This document shows positions 42,089 to 49,691 of a stretch of DNA of 52,526 nt, piece by piece. A program made the translations under genes and the position numbers. How positions within the stretch are numbered: position 1 is the first letter of the stretch; each line of letters begins with the position of its first letter. The notes under the pieces were generated by a model. The model worked only from the letters and a program-made list of their open reading frames with translations. It had not been told where the DNA came from and did no database searches. Source of the DNA: an uncultured Alistipes sp. (GTDB taxonomy: Bacteria; Bacteroidota; Bacteroidia; Bacteroidales; Rikenellaceae); assembly GCA_900769445.1 (NCBI GenBank), contig CAAGGR010000066.1, positions 1 through 52,526 on the forward strand, given 5' to 3'.

Positions 42089-42833
42089 CGATACCTTTAT
42101 GTTCGATGCGATAGTAAATCGTCGTATCGACTGTGGCGATTTTGAATTTGAGGTAACATATCTCGATATCGAGCAACTCAATGCTGCGGCATTAGATCAG
42201 AGATATGATATTACAAAATGTAGTACAGCACTACTGCCTGCTATATACGACAGATATGTTTTGCTCGATAGTGGTTCGGCATTGGGGCGTGGTAATGGCC
42301 CACTGCTTGTAAGGCGTAAGGGTGATACTGCACCGTTGCGTCATATAGCAGTGCCAGGTGAGCATACAACAGCTAATGCTTTGGTTAAGAGTCTGTTTCC
42401 TGAAATTGAGAGTCGTACACCACGTCTCTTCTCGGAGATTGCTGCGAGTGTGGAGCGTGGTGAGTATGATGGCGGTGTCTTGATACATGAGGGGCGTTTT
42501 GTCTACCATAAGTCCAACTTGGAGCTTGTGGCTGACCTCGGTGTTGAGTGGGAGCGTCGTACAACCTTACCACTACCTTTAGGGTCTATTGTGGCATCGA
42601 GAGAGTTGGATGATAGGACTGTAAGCGAGTTCGAGGCGTTGTTGCATAGAAGCATAGCCTACGCCTTTGCGCATCCGACCATTTCGCGAGATTACATTAA
42701 GCAGCATGCCCAAGAGTTGGATGATGCGGTTATAGATAGCCACATTGCGCTCTTTGTCAACGACTACTCGCTATCTTTGGGCGAGGAGGGTCGTAGGGCT
42801 ATAGAGCAACTCACAGGATTAGATATAATGTAG
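42045..42833 (+). CDS. mqnD: 1,4-dihydroxy-6-naphthoate synthase
   Basis: This converts cyclic dehypoxanthine futalosine into 1,4-dihydroxy-6-naphthoate, the menaquinone ring precursor. The product of about 262 residues is a periplasmic-binding-protein-like fold with LAISPCPNDTFMFDAIV, DIEQLNAAAL, ITKCSTALLPAIYDRY and GSALGRGNGPLLV, all MqnD hallmarks. I choose ATG 42045 over an upstream TTG; a GTG at 42048 is also possible. It overlaps mqnB by 44 nt in another frame, so the two are translationally linked. MqnA and MqnC are not in the window. Confidence 0.9.
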   Translation: MVSRVVRLAISPCPNDTFMFDAIVNRRIDCGDFEFEVTYLDIEQLNAAALDQRYDITKCSTALLPAIYDRYVLLDSGSALGRGNGPLLVRRKGDTAPLRHIAVPGEHTTANALVKSLFPEIESRTPRLFSEIAASVERGEYDGGVLIHEGRFVYHKSNLELVADLGVEWERRTTLPLPLGSIVASRELDDRTVSEFEALLHRSIAYAFAHPTISRDYIKQHAQELDDAVIDSHIALFVNDYSLSLGEEGRRAIEQLTGLDIM

Positions 42834-42843
42834 TGCCGAAGCG

Positions 42844-42874
42844 TTGGTTTTTTGCGCGATTTATTATACCTTTG
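42844..42874 (+). promoter_or_regulatory. Promoter of the antiporter operon
   Basis: TTG (42844-42846), a 20-nt spacer and TACCTTTG (42867-42874). The ATG at 42895 follows by 20 nt. Confidence 0.6.
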
Positions 42875-42894
42875 TCGTCTTATAACGTGTGATT

Positions 42895-43821
42895 ATGGAT
42901 TATCTATTTTTAGTTGTTGCTCTAACGCTGATTGTCGTGGGTGCTATGTTGCTTACAGATGGCTCTGTGGCCTTAGCGCGACGTATGCATATACCCGAGT
43001 TTATCGTAGGTCTTACGGTGGTAGCTGTGGGTACTTCGATGCCAGAGATGGCGGTTAGTATGATATCGGCAGTTGAGGGTTATGGCGACATGGCGATAGG
43101 AAATGTCGTAGGCTCAAATATTGCCAATACGCTCCTAATTCTTGGTGTGTGTGCAATCTTCTCTCCGATACTCTTTACAAAGAGTAATATCCGCCGCGAC
43201 GTGCCGATGAATCTCGGTGTATCGTTGGTGTTGCTATTAGTGGCCTCTACCTCGGCTGCGATAAACCGCATCGAGGGTGTTTTGTTGTTGGTAGCCTATA
43301 TTATAATGATTCTCTATTCGATTCGCAACGACAGAAAGGCAATGGCCAATAGCGAGGATGATGGGGCTAATGAGATGTCTGGCTTGCGTATTGTGGTATG
43401 GATAGTTGTGGGTTTGGCAGGTCTTATCTATGGTGGCGATTTGTTTGTTAATTCTGCTACAAATATCGCCAAGGCATGGGGCGTTTCGGAGGCTGTGATT
43501 GCTATATCGTTAGTTGCAGTGGGTACATCGCTACCGGAGTTGGCAGCGAGCCTCGCCTCGATATTTAAGGGTAGTCCATCTATCGCTTTGGGTAATATCA
43601 TCGGCTCGAACATCGCAAATATTCTCCTTATCTTGGGTGCTTGTTCGACCGTAACGCCACTTGTGATGAAGGGTATTACGATGACAGATATCTATGTCGT
43701 TGTGGCTACAGCGGTTATGTTGCTACTATCTGCCCTGTTTATCGGCGATAAGCGCATAACTCGTATTGAGGGACTCCTCTTTGTGGTTGTCTATATTGCA
43801 TATATCTACACTTTGATATAA
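42895..43821 (+). CDS. Calcium/sodium antiporter, CaCA family (YrbG-like)
   Basis: An inner-membrane cation exchanger with the two inverted alpha repeats of the CaCA superfamily: GLTVVAVGTSMPEMAVSMIS with GNVVGSNIANTLLILG (residues about 37-85), and AISLVAVGTSLPELAASLAS with GNIIGSNIANILLILG (about 195-245). The key acidic residue in each G-T-S-x-P-E motif is present. The 308-residue length and about ten TM segments match YrbG. I start at ATG 42895. The actual ion is not shown by sequence. Confidence 0.9.
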   Translation: MDYLFLVVALTLIVVGAMLLTDGSVALARRMHIPEFIVGLTVVAVGTSMPEMAVSMISAVEGYGDMAIGNVVGSNIANTLLILGVCAIFSPILFTKSNIRRDVPMNLGVSLVLLLVASTSAAINRIEGVLLLVAYIIMILYSIRNDRKAMANSEDDGANEMSGLRIVVWIVVGLAGLIYGGDLFVNSATNIAKAWGVSEAVIAISLVAVGTSLPELAASLASIFKGSPSIALGNIIGSNIANILLILGACSTVTPLVMKGITMTDIYVVVATAVMLLLSALFIGDKRITRIEGLLFVVVYIAYIYTLI

Positions 43822-43827
43822 TTGAAT

Positions 43828-44571
43828 ATGATTCACGTGTTTTCGTCATATACCCCCGATGCTATGGGATATGCTGTAGGCTTTTCATACTCTACAGCAG
43901 TAGTGTTGATGATTGTGGTGGGTATCGTGGGCTTTATCGTGCAGACGCGTCTGCGTTCGGTTATGGCGCGTTACTCCGAGCAGCCCTCGCCACTGGGACT
44001 TAGTGGTAAGGAGGTTGCCGAGAAGATGCTTCACGATAACGGTATCTACAATGTGCAGGTTACACACGTCAAGGGTCATCTTACCGACCACTTCAACCCT
44101 ATCTCGATGACGGTAAACCTTAGCGACGATGTCTACTATTCTCGCTCGATTACTGCCGTATCGGTGGCAGCACACGAGTGCGGTCATGCTGTGCAGCATG
44201 CCACAGGATATGCTCCTGTGCGTTTGCGCTCACGCCTTGTGCCGTTGGTGAACTTCTCATCGAGCATTGCCACGTGGGTTATTCTGCTCGGTATTGCTTT
44301 GATGTCGGTTACGGGGAGTGCTATGTTGTGCTGGTTGGGTATTGCGTTGATTGCGATGTCTGCCGTATTTGCTATTGTAACACTTCCGGTGGAGTACAAT
44401 GCCTCGTATCGCGCTTTGGCGTGGTTGCAGACACATGGCATGGTCGATAGCCGAGATATAAACTCTTCGCGAGAGGCGCTTATGTGGGCAGCGCGTACAT
44501 ATTTGGTGGCTGCATTGAGTGCTATTGCTACACTGCTCTATTATGTTGCTCTTGTAACAAGAAGGAGATAA
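43828..44571 (+). CDS. Membrane zinc metallopeptidase, YugP type
   Basis: A 247-residue membrane protein with about four TM segments and the zinc motif HECGHAVQHATGY (HExxH) after SVAAHE, the pattern of the YugP/neutral zinc peptidase_2 family. The third ligand is probably Glu in LPVEYNASYRAL. Substrates of this family are largely unknown; envelope protein quality control is an inference. It is 6 nt after the antiporter and 9 nt before the SGNH gene. Confidence 0.85.
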   Translation: MIHVFSSYTPDAMGYAVGFSYSTAVVLMIVVGIVGFIVQTRLRSVMARYSEQPSPLGLSGKEVAEKMLHDNGIYNVQVTHVKGHLTDHFNPISMTVNLSDDVYYSRSITAVSVAAHECGHAVQHATGYAPVRLRSRLVPLVNFSSSIATWVILLGIALMSVTGSAMLCWLGIALIAMSAVFAIVTLPVEYNASYRALAWLQTHGMVDSRDINSSREALMWAARTYLVAALSAIATLLYYVALVTRRR

Positions 44572-44580
44572 CGACTTGAT

Positions 44581-46206
44581 ATGAGAAGAGTGGATTATTC
44601 ATCGCGCGTGTGGTGGTTTACGCTGTTTGTTGTGTTGGGCGTTATGGCGCTCGGCATAATACCTCCGTTTGAGCTATTTGGTATGCGTTGTGCGCGTGTG
44701 GATATTATGTCTGAACTTAGGGATGAGAGCCTTGATGGCGATAGTGCGGAGGAGTATGTCGCAGATATCGAGCGCCTGGAGATGGAGCTTGCAACGCTTA
44801 CGGAGGAGCAGATTTTAGAGGTTGATACACTGCCAGAATTGCCAACGATAAGATATGAGTGGATAGAGTCTTCAGTGGTAAAGGAGCGTCGTCGTGAGCT
44901 TCGAAGCGAGGAGATAGCTCTTGATACAGCAAAAGAGATTGTTGCTATTGAGGATTTCGATACATTGGAGCATAGCAACCTCGACCGTTTTATACAGAAG
45001 TTGGCTCATGGCGAGGATGTGCGTATCGCCTTTATGGGCGACTCGTTTATAGAGGGCGATATCCTTACTTCGGACTTTAGAGCCATTATGCAGGATATGT
45101 TTGGTGGTCGTGGTGTCGGCTTTGTAGCGTGTGATATACCATTTACAACGGTGCGCAAGAGTGTTAAGCGAGCATCGTCGGGCTGGACAGCATATAGCGT
45201 GATGAAGCCTAAGTCGTTGCCCGAGAGTATTAAGGATATGTTCTTCGTGTCGGGATATTTGGCAAGTGGCAATACGGGAGCTACGACGCGCTGGGGTGTT
45301 ACGGATGCCTTCCCTACGTTGGACTCATGTACAAGAGCGCGTGTGTTGCTCTATAGTCGCGACAGCAGTCGTGTAACAGTGGAGGTTAATGATTCGCTGT
45401 CGCAGAGTTTCGATATCGAGGGTGCAGACTATCTTCGCGAGGTATATGTCGAGGCGCCAATCTCTTCGGTGCGCGTTAGGGTAGATAGTGGTAATGTTCT
45501 ATGCTACGGAGCATCGTTGGAGGGTGATGGTGGAGTTGTGGTAGATAACTTCTCGGTACGTAGTAACAATGGCCACGCAATCTTTGGTACAAGTGCGAAG
45601 ATTAACCGTCAGGCGGATGAAATGCTTGGTTACGATTTGGTGGTGTTGCAGTATGGCCTAAATATTATGCAGAAGGGTCAGCGTGGCTACTCGCGCTATC
45701 GCGATCAGTTGCGCGATATGATTGCCTATGCCGAGCGCTGCTTCCCTAATGCAGCGATTGTGGTTATGGGCGTTAGTGACCGCTGGATTAAAAATGATGA
45801 GACTGCGAAATATGAGCCTATAGGCTCTGTGGATGCCCTAACCTCGTATCAACGTGCCGCGGCGGATAGTTGTAATGTCGCCTTCTGGAATACCTCGAAG
45901 GCTATGTCGCAGTTGGGTGGTATGCCTAAGTTTGTGGCAAATGGCTGGGCAGCAAAAGATTATACCCATATCAACTTCCAGGGTGGTAGACGTATCGCTA
46001 AGGAGCTTGCTGCTGCGATAATAAGTATGACGCATACGGAGTTGGAGCGATGTGAGGCTGAGCAGTTGCGTCTTGAGGAGTTGGAACGTCAGCAACAAGA
46101 GGCGTTGGAAATACAGCGCAGGGAGAGAGCAGAGCGATATTTGCAGTCGCAGATAGATGCGGCGCAGCCAATTATTAAAGGTGTAGAACAAAGACTAAAT
46201 GAGTAG
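44581..46206 (+). CDS. Membrane-anchored SGNH-hydrolase-like protein
   Basis: The 541-residue product has an N-terminal TM anchor (about residues 10-30), an acidic helical stretch, then an SGNH domain with block I IAFMGDSFIEGDILTS (about residue 150) and a C-terminal block DYTHINFQGGRRIA containing the catalytic Asp-x-x-His. The C-terminus (about 495-541) is a Glu/Gln/Arg-rich coiled coil. Located 2 nt before an MBOAT gene, it likely acts as the extracytoplasmic partner that transfers or removes acyl groups, as in alginate (AlgJ/AlgX) or PatA/PatB systems. The target glycan is unknown. Confidence 0.8.
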   Translation: MRRVDYSSRVWWFTLFVVLGVMALGIIPPFELFGMRCARVDIMSELRDESLDGDSAEEYVADIERLEMELATLTEEQILEVDTLPELPTIRYEWIESSVVKERRRELRSEEIALDTAKEIVAIEDFDTLEHSNLDRFIQKLAHGEDVRIAFMGDSFIEGDILTSDFRAIMQDMFGGRGVGFVACDIPFTTVRKSVKRASSGWTAYSVMKPKSLPESIKDMFFVSGYLASGNTGATTRWGVTDAFPTLDSCTRARVLLYSRDSSRVTVEVNDSLSQSFDIEGADYLREVYVEAPISSVRVRVDSGNVLCYGASLEGDGGVVVDNFSVRSNNGHAIFGTSAKINRQADEMLGYDLVVLQYGLNIMQKGQRGYSRYRDQLRDMIAYAERCFPNAAIVVMGVSDRWIKNDETAKYEPIGSVDALTSYQRAAADSCNVAFWNTSKAMSQLGGMPKFVANGWAAKDYTHINFQGGRRIAKELAAAIISMTHTELERCEAEQLRLEELERQQQEALEIQRRERAERYLQSQIDAAQPIIKGVEQRLNE

Positions 46207-46208
46207 CG

Positions 46209-47744
46209 ATGACGGAGTTGTTTACCTTTGCCGAGGATATATGGCAACGCCTCTTGTCGATGCTTGTCTATAATGCCGCTAACCCTCTAACACTAACCAC
46301 AGGCTTCTTTCTCTTTGCCTTTTTGATATTTGCACTGGGCTATATGGCAGTGCGTCATCGTGGTAGTCTGCGTACCTGGTATGTAGCACTATTCTCGCTG
46401 TATTTCTACTATAAACTCTCGGGCATATATCTGCTATTGCTATTGGGTGTTGCGCTCAGCGACTTTTTGATAGGTCGTTGTGTTGGTCGTGCGCGCGAGG
46501 TGGGTAAGAGTACAAAGTGGTGGGTGGCGCTGAGCGTTACGATAAATATTGCGATACTCACATATTTCAAGGCTACGAACTTCTTTGTGGAGTGCATCAA
46601 CAACCTCTATGGTTCGGGTACGCTCGATTGGCAGAGTGTGGTAGTGCCAGCAGGAGTGTCGTTCTTCGTGTTTCAGTCAATAGCCTATGTTGTAGATATT
46701 GCGCGTGGTACTATATCGCCACTAAAGCGCTTTGGGGACTACCTCTTTTTGTTGTCGTTCTTCCCTAAGATGTTCTTGGGACCTTTGGTTAAGGCTAAGG
46801 AGTTTATTCCACAGATTGAGGCTCGAGAGGTGGTGGTATCGCGCGACGACTTCGGTCGTGCTGTGATGCTTGTGGCGCGTGGCTTAGTTAAGTATGCAAT
46901 CATTGCTAAGACGTTGGGTTTGTTGTTTGTTGCCCCTGCCTTTGCTGGAGAGTTGGGCGAAGGCGGTATGGTGGCGCTTATGGCTATCTATGGCTTTACG
47001 TTGCAGATATATTGCGACTTTTCGGGCTACTCAGATATTGCGCAGGGTGTGGCTCTGATGCTCGGCTTTAGACTCCCTGATAACTTCGATGCTCCATATA
47101 AGTCGGCTACCATCACAGAGTTCTGGCGCAGATGGCATATCTCGCTCTCTACATGGTTGAAGGACTACCTATATATATCATTGGGAGGAAACCGTAAGGG
47201 TGCGATACGCACATACCTAAACCTTGTAATCACGATGTTCTTGGGCGGTCTGTGGCATGGCGTAGGTTTGACCTTCGTTGCTTGGGGCTTGTTGCACGGC
47301 GTGGCATTGGCGCTCCATAAGTTGTGGTTAAGGATTGTTCCACAAGCAAAGACGTTGGGTCGAGATATGGGCTTTATGCGACGTGTGGTGGCAACCCTCT
47401 TTACCTTTAATTTGGTTGCCTTTGGCTGGTTGCTCTTTACTGCGGGGGATATGGCTGAGGTGCAGACGATGTTGTGGCGCATTTCAAATAACTTCTCGTT
47501 TGCGGAGTTTGTGCCTATGGTCGAGAGTTCGGCTGTGGCGATGACGCTTATGGTTGTGGGGTATGTTATGCACTTCTTGCCACGAAGATTTAACGATATC
47601 TGCGCTCGCGGTATCACGCGCTTAGGCTTTGTGGGCGAGTGGTGTGTTATGGTGGCGGTTATATGGCTTGTTATGCAGTGTAACGCGATGTTGGAGCTAA
47701 GTGTTGGTACAGGAGGCGGTCTGCCAATGTATGCTAACTTCTAA
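46209..47744 (+). CDS. MBOAT family O-acyltransferase (AlgI/DltB-like)
   Basis: A 511-residue polytopic membrane protein of the MBOAT family. It has the AlgI/DltB signature FWRRWHISLSTWLKDYLYI, SLGGNRKG, the catalytic histidine segment GGLWHGVGLTFVAWGLLHG, and the conserved CDFSGYSDIAQG. MBOATs pass acyl groups from a cytoplasmic donor across the membrane, and the SGNH neighbour usually delivers them to a polymer. The pair therefore suggests O-acetylation of an exopolysaccharide, O-antigen or peptidoglycan. No biosynthetic polymer genes are next to it. Confidence 0.9.
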   Translation: MTELFTFAEDIWQRLLSMLVYNAANPLTLTTGFFLFAFLIFALGYMAVRHRGSLRTWYVALFSLYFYYKLSGIYLLLLLGVALSDFLIGRCVGRAREVGKSTKWWVALSVTINIAILTYFKATNFFVECINNLYGSGTLDWQSVVVPAGVSFFVFQSIAYVVDIARGTISPLKRFGDYLFLLSFFPKMFLGPLVKAKEFIPQIEAREVVVSRDDFGRAVMLVARGLVKYAIIAKTLGLLFVAPAFAGELGEGGMVALMAIYGFTLQIYCDFSGYSDIAQGVALMLGFRLPDNFDAPYKSATITEFWRRWHISLSTWLKDYLYISLGGNRKGAIRTYLNLVITMFLGGLWHGVGLTFVAWGLLHGVALALHKLWLRIVPQAKTLGRDMGFMRRVVATLFTFNLVAFGWLLFTAGDMAEVQTMLWRISNNFSFAEFVPMVESSAVAMTLMVVGYVMHFLPRRFNDICARGITRLGFVGEWCVMVAVIWLVMQCNAMLELSVGTGGGLPMYANF

Positions 47745-47748
47745 TTCG

Positions 47749-48333
47749 ATGGCTATGAATAACGTTACTTGGGATTGGGACTTGTTTGAGTGGCTTAACT
47801 TCGATGGTTCGCAGTGGCTCGATATGGTGATGACAAAAATATCTGGCATCGCAATATGGACGCCATTGTACCTCCTTATTATATATATGGTATGGCGACG
47901 CTATTCGTGGCGCGGTCTGCTCGCCTTTGTGGTGGCGATAGGTGTGGCGATAGGTCTTGCCGATATAGTGTCAGGTATCTTTAAGCATCAGGGCATCCTT
48001 GCCGATTTGTTGCCGTCGTTTCCTGCTCGACCACGCCCTATGCATACCGCTGAGGGGTTGGAGTTCTTCACAAATGGCTACTATACAGGCAATAAGTTCG
48101 GCACGGTATCTGGGCACTCGGCAACAATATGGGCTATAGTGCTGCTCTCTTCGGCAGTAATCAAGCGTAGATGGTTTACACTGCTTATGGTTGCCGTGGC
48201 TCTACTTGTCTGCTATTCACGCATATACCTCGCTTGCCACTTCCCACAGGATATACTTCTTGGCGCAGGTGTAGGTGTTATCTCGGCGCTTTGTGGTTGG
48301 GGAATATTTAGACTGTGCTTACGGCGTAAATAA
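47749..48333 (+). CDS. PAP2-family membrane phosphatase
   Basis: A 194-residue membrane phosphatase. Motif 2 is VSGHSATIWAIVL and motif 3 is YSRIYLACHFPQDIL, both conserved; motif 1 is represented by K...RPRP (FKHQGILADLLPSFPARPRP) with a wider than usual spacing. Family members dephosphorylate undecaprenyl pyrophosphate or lipid phosphates. Start ATG 47749 or 47755 is preferred over an upstream in-frame start inside the MBOAT gene. A 4-nt gap to the MBOAT gene places it in the same operon, possibly recycling lipid carrier. Confidence 0.85.
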   Translation: MAMNNVTWDWDLFEWLNFDGSQWLDMVMTKISGIAIWTPLYLLIIYMVWRRYSWRGLLAFVVAIGVAIGLADIVSGIFKHQGILADLLPSFPARPRPMHTAEGLEFFTNGYYTGNKFGTVSGHSATIWAIVLLSSAVIKRRWFTLLMVAVALLVCYSRIYLACHFPQDILLGAGVGVISALCGWGIFRLCLRRK

Positions 48334-48345
48334 TTAGTAATGGTT

Positions 48346-48363
48346 AAAAGGCTATGCCTTTTT
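48346..48363 (+). terminator. Terminator of the envelope operon
   Basis: AAAAGGC (48346-48352), loop TAT, GCCTTTTT (48356-48363), located 12 nt after the PAP2 stop. Confidence 0.7.
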
Positions 48364-48369
48364 AGGGTT

Positions 48370-48415
48370 GAGTTAATATGAGTTTCTATGGATTACTATG
48401 CTTTTATATTAACTC
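48370..48415. repeat. Perfect 10-bp inverted repeat
   Basis: GAGTTAATAT (48370-48379) and ATATTAACTC (48406-48415) are exact inverted copies separated by 26 nt in an A/T-rich spacer. Function unknown; may be part of the transcript end or a binding site. Confidence 0.4.
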
Positions 48416-48509
48416 ATTGAAACTTATCATAACACATATTAACCCATCTTAATTCCCCACGGCTTGAAGGTATATTTTGCCTATAAATAGCCACTTATTC
48501 CCCGAAATC

Positions 48510-48568
48510 TTGCCGATATCGGCAAAAAATAGTATATTTGCAGCGAGTTTAATCAAAACTTGCCGATA
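48510..48568 (+). promoter_or_regulatory. Promoter and operator of the Fic gene
   Basis: The promoter is TTG (48510-48512), a 20-nt spacer and TATATTTG (48533-48540). The -33 TTG is the first part of a perfect 16-bp palindrome, TTGCCGATATCGGCAA (48510-48525). A half-site TTGCCGATA recurs at 48560-48568, just before the ATG. Repressor binding here would block RNA polymerase. The HTH-bearing Fic protein itself is the natural candidate regulator. Confidence 0.65.
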
Positions 48569-48576
48569 GATAGGTT

Positions 48577-49467
48577 ATGGAGTATATATCAGTTGTGGAG
48601 TTTGCAAAGAGGTATGGTCTCTCGGAGCGCACCGTGCGTAACTACTGCGCGGTGGGAAAGATCGAGGGTGCGGTGCTAATAGGTAAGACATGGAGTATAC
48701 CTATAAGTGCAGAGTTGCCAAAACATAGAAAGACTAAAATTGCTAAGTCGCAACTACTTGTCACTCTTAGAAAGGAGAAGAGCGCTCGACTAAGTGGTGG
48801 TATATATCATCGTACACAGATAGACCTTACATACAACTCAAACCATATCGAGGGTAGCCGTCTTACTCACGACCAGACACGTTATATCTTTGAGACAAAT
48901 ACCATTGGCGTAGTTGGTGAGACTCTGCAGGTGGATGATATAATTGAGACAGCAAACCACTTCCGATGTATTGATACGATTATTGATAGAGCCGAGCAGA
49001 GACTATCTGAGGCTCTTATCAAAGAGTTACACGCAGTGCTAAAGGCTGGCACATCGGATAGTCGCAAAGAGTGGTTTGCGGTAGGCGAGTATAAGCGTTT
49101 GCCAAATGAGGTTGGTGGCAATGAAACTACTCTGCCAGAGCGTGTGAAGCAGGAGATGCATATTCTTATACGAGAGTATAATGCGTTGAAAACTAAATGT
49201 TTGGATGATATAATAGACCTGCATCAGCGTTTTGAGGCAATACACCCATTTCAAGATGGTAATGGCCGTGTAGGTCGTTTGATAATGTTCAAGGAGTGTT
49301 TGGCAAACGGCATAGTGCCATTTGTTATAACCGATGAGTTGAAGTATTTCTACTATCGTGGTCTGCAGCAGTGGCCTCAAATCAAAGAGTATCTTCGTGA
49401 TACCTGTCTTACTGCTCAAGATGAGTATAAGCACCTTCTCGACTATTTTCGTGTGGAGTATAAATAG
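48577..49467 (+). CDS. HTH-Fic protein (probable AMPylase with regulator domain)
   Basis: The 296-residue product has an N-terminal helix-turn-helix (about residues 1-45, VVEFAKRYGLSERTVRNYCAVGKIEGA, HTH_17-like) joined to a Fic domain. The Fic motif IHPFQDGNGRVGR is complete, with the catalytic His. An upstream NSNHIEG matches the class II inhibitory motif (S-x-x-x-E-G), which keeps such enzymes self-inhibited. Fic proteins transfer AMP or other groups to protein hydroxyls. The gene stands alone with its own operator and terminator, and no antitoxin gene is adjacent. Target unknown. Confidence 0.88.
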   Translation: MEYISVVEFAKRYGLSERTVRNYCAVGKIEGAVLIGKTWSIPISAELPKHRKTKIAKSQLLVTLRKEKSARLSGGIYHRTQIDLTYNSNHIEGSRLTHDQTRYIFETNTIGVVGETLQVDDIIETANHFRCIDTIIDRAEQRLSEALIKELHAVLKAGTSDSRKEWFAVGEYKRLPNEVGGNETTLPERVKQEMHILIREYNALKTKCLDDIIDLHQRFEAIHPFQDGNGRVGRLIMFKECLANGIVPFVITDELKYFYYRGLQQWPQIKEYLRDTCLTAQDEYKHLLDYFRVEYK

Positions 49468-49496
49468 GATTTAATCCTCATTTCAAATGTTACAAT

Positions 49497-49528
49497 ATGC
49501 GCCAGAAATAGCTCTGGCGCATCTTTTT
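49497..49528 (+). terminator. Terminator of the Fic gene
   Basis: ATGCGCCAGA (49497-49506) pairs perfectly with TCTGGCGCAT (49513-49522), followed by five T. Confidence 0.85.
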
Positions 49529-49592
49529 ATTTTTTGTGAAAAAAGTGTCGAAAAAATATATATGTTGGGGTGGTAGTCTCAAATAAAAACAC

Positions 49593-49600
49593 TAATTTTG
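49593..49600 (+). promoter_or_regulatory. -7 element upstream of nrdJ
   Basis: TAATTTTG lies 91 nt before the nrdJ ATG. A TTG at 49565-49567 is 25 nt upstream, longer than normal. The leader also contains CCCCA...TGGGG (about 49615-49638), a possible short stem. No cobalamin riboswitch was recognised. Confidence 0.35.
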
Positions 49601-49691
49601 TATGCCTGAATAAGCCCCATTTATTATGCGTAGTGGGGTTGGGTGAGATTGAGAAGAGAAATAATATCGAAATAATAAAACACATACAATT

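Noticed and set aside
48577..49467. Fic toxin-antitoxin pair
   Set aside because: No small antitoxin gene is adjacent; the inhibitory motif is within the same protein (class II).
49601..49691. Cobalamin riboswitch or NrdR boxes upstream of nrdJ
   Set aside because: The 90-nt leader is too short, and neither the B12-box core nor a paired NrdR box was found.
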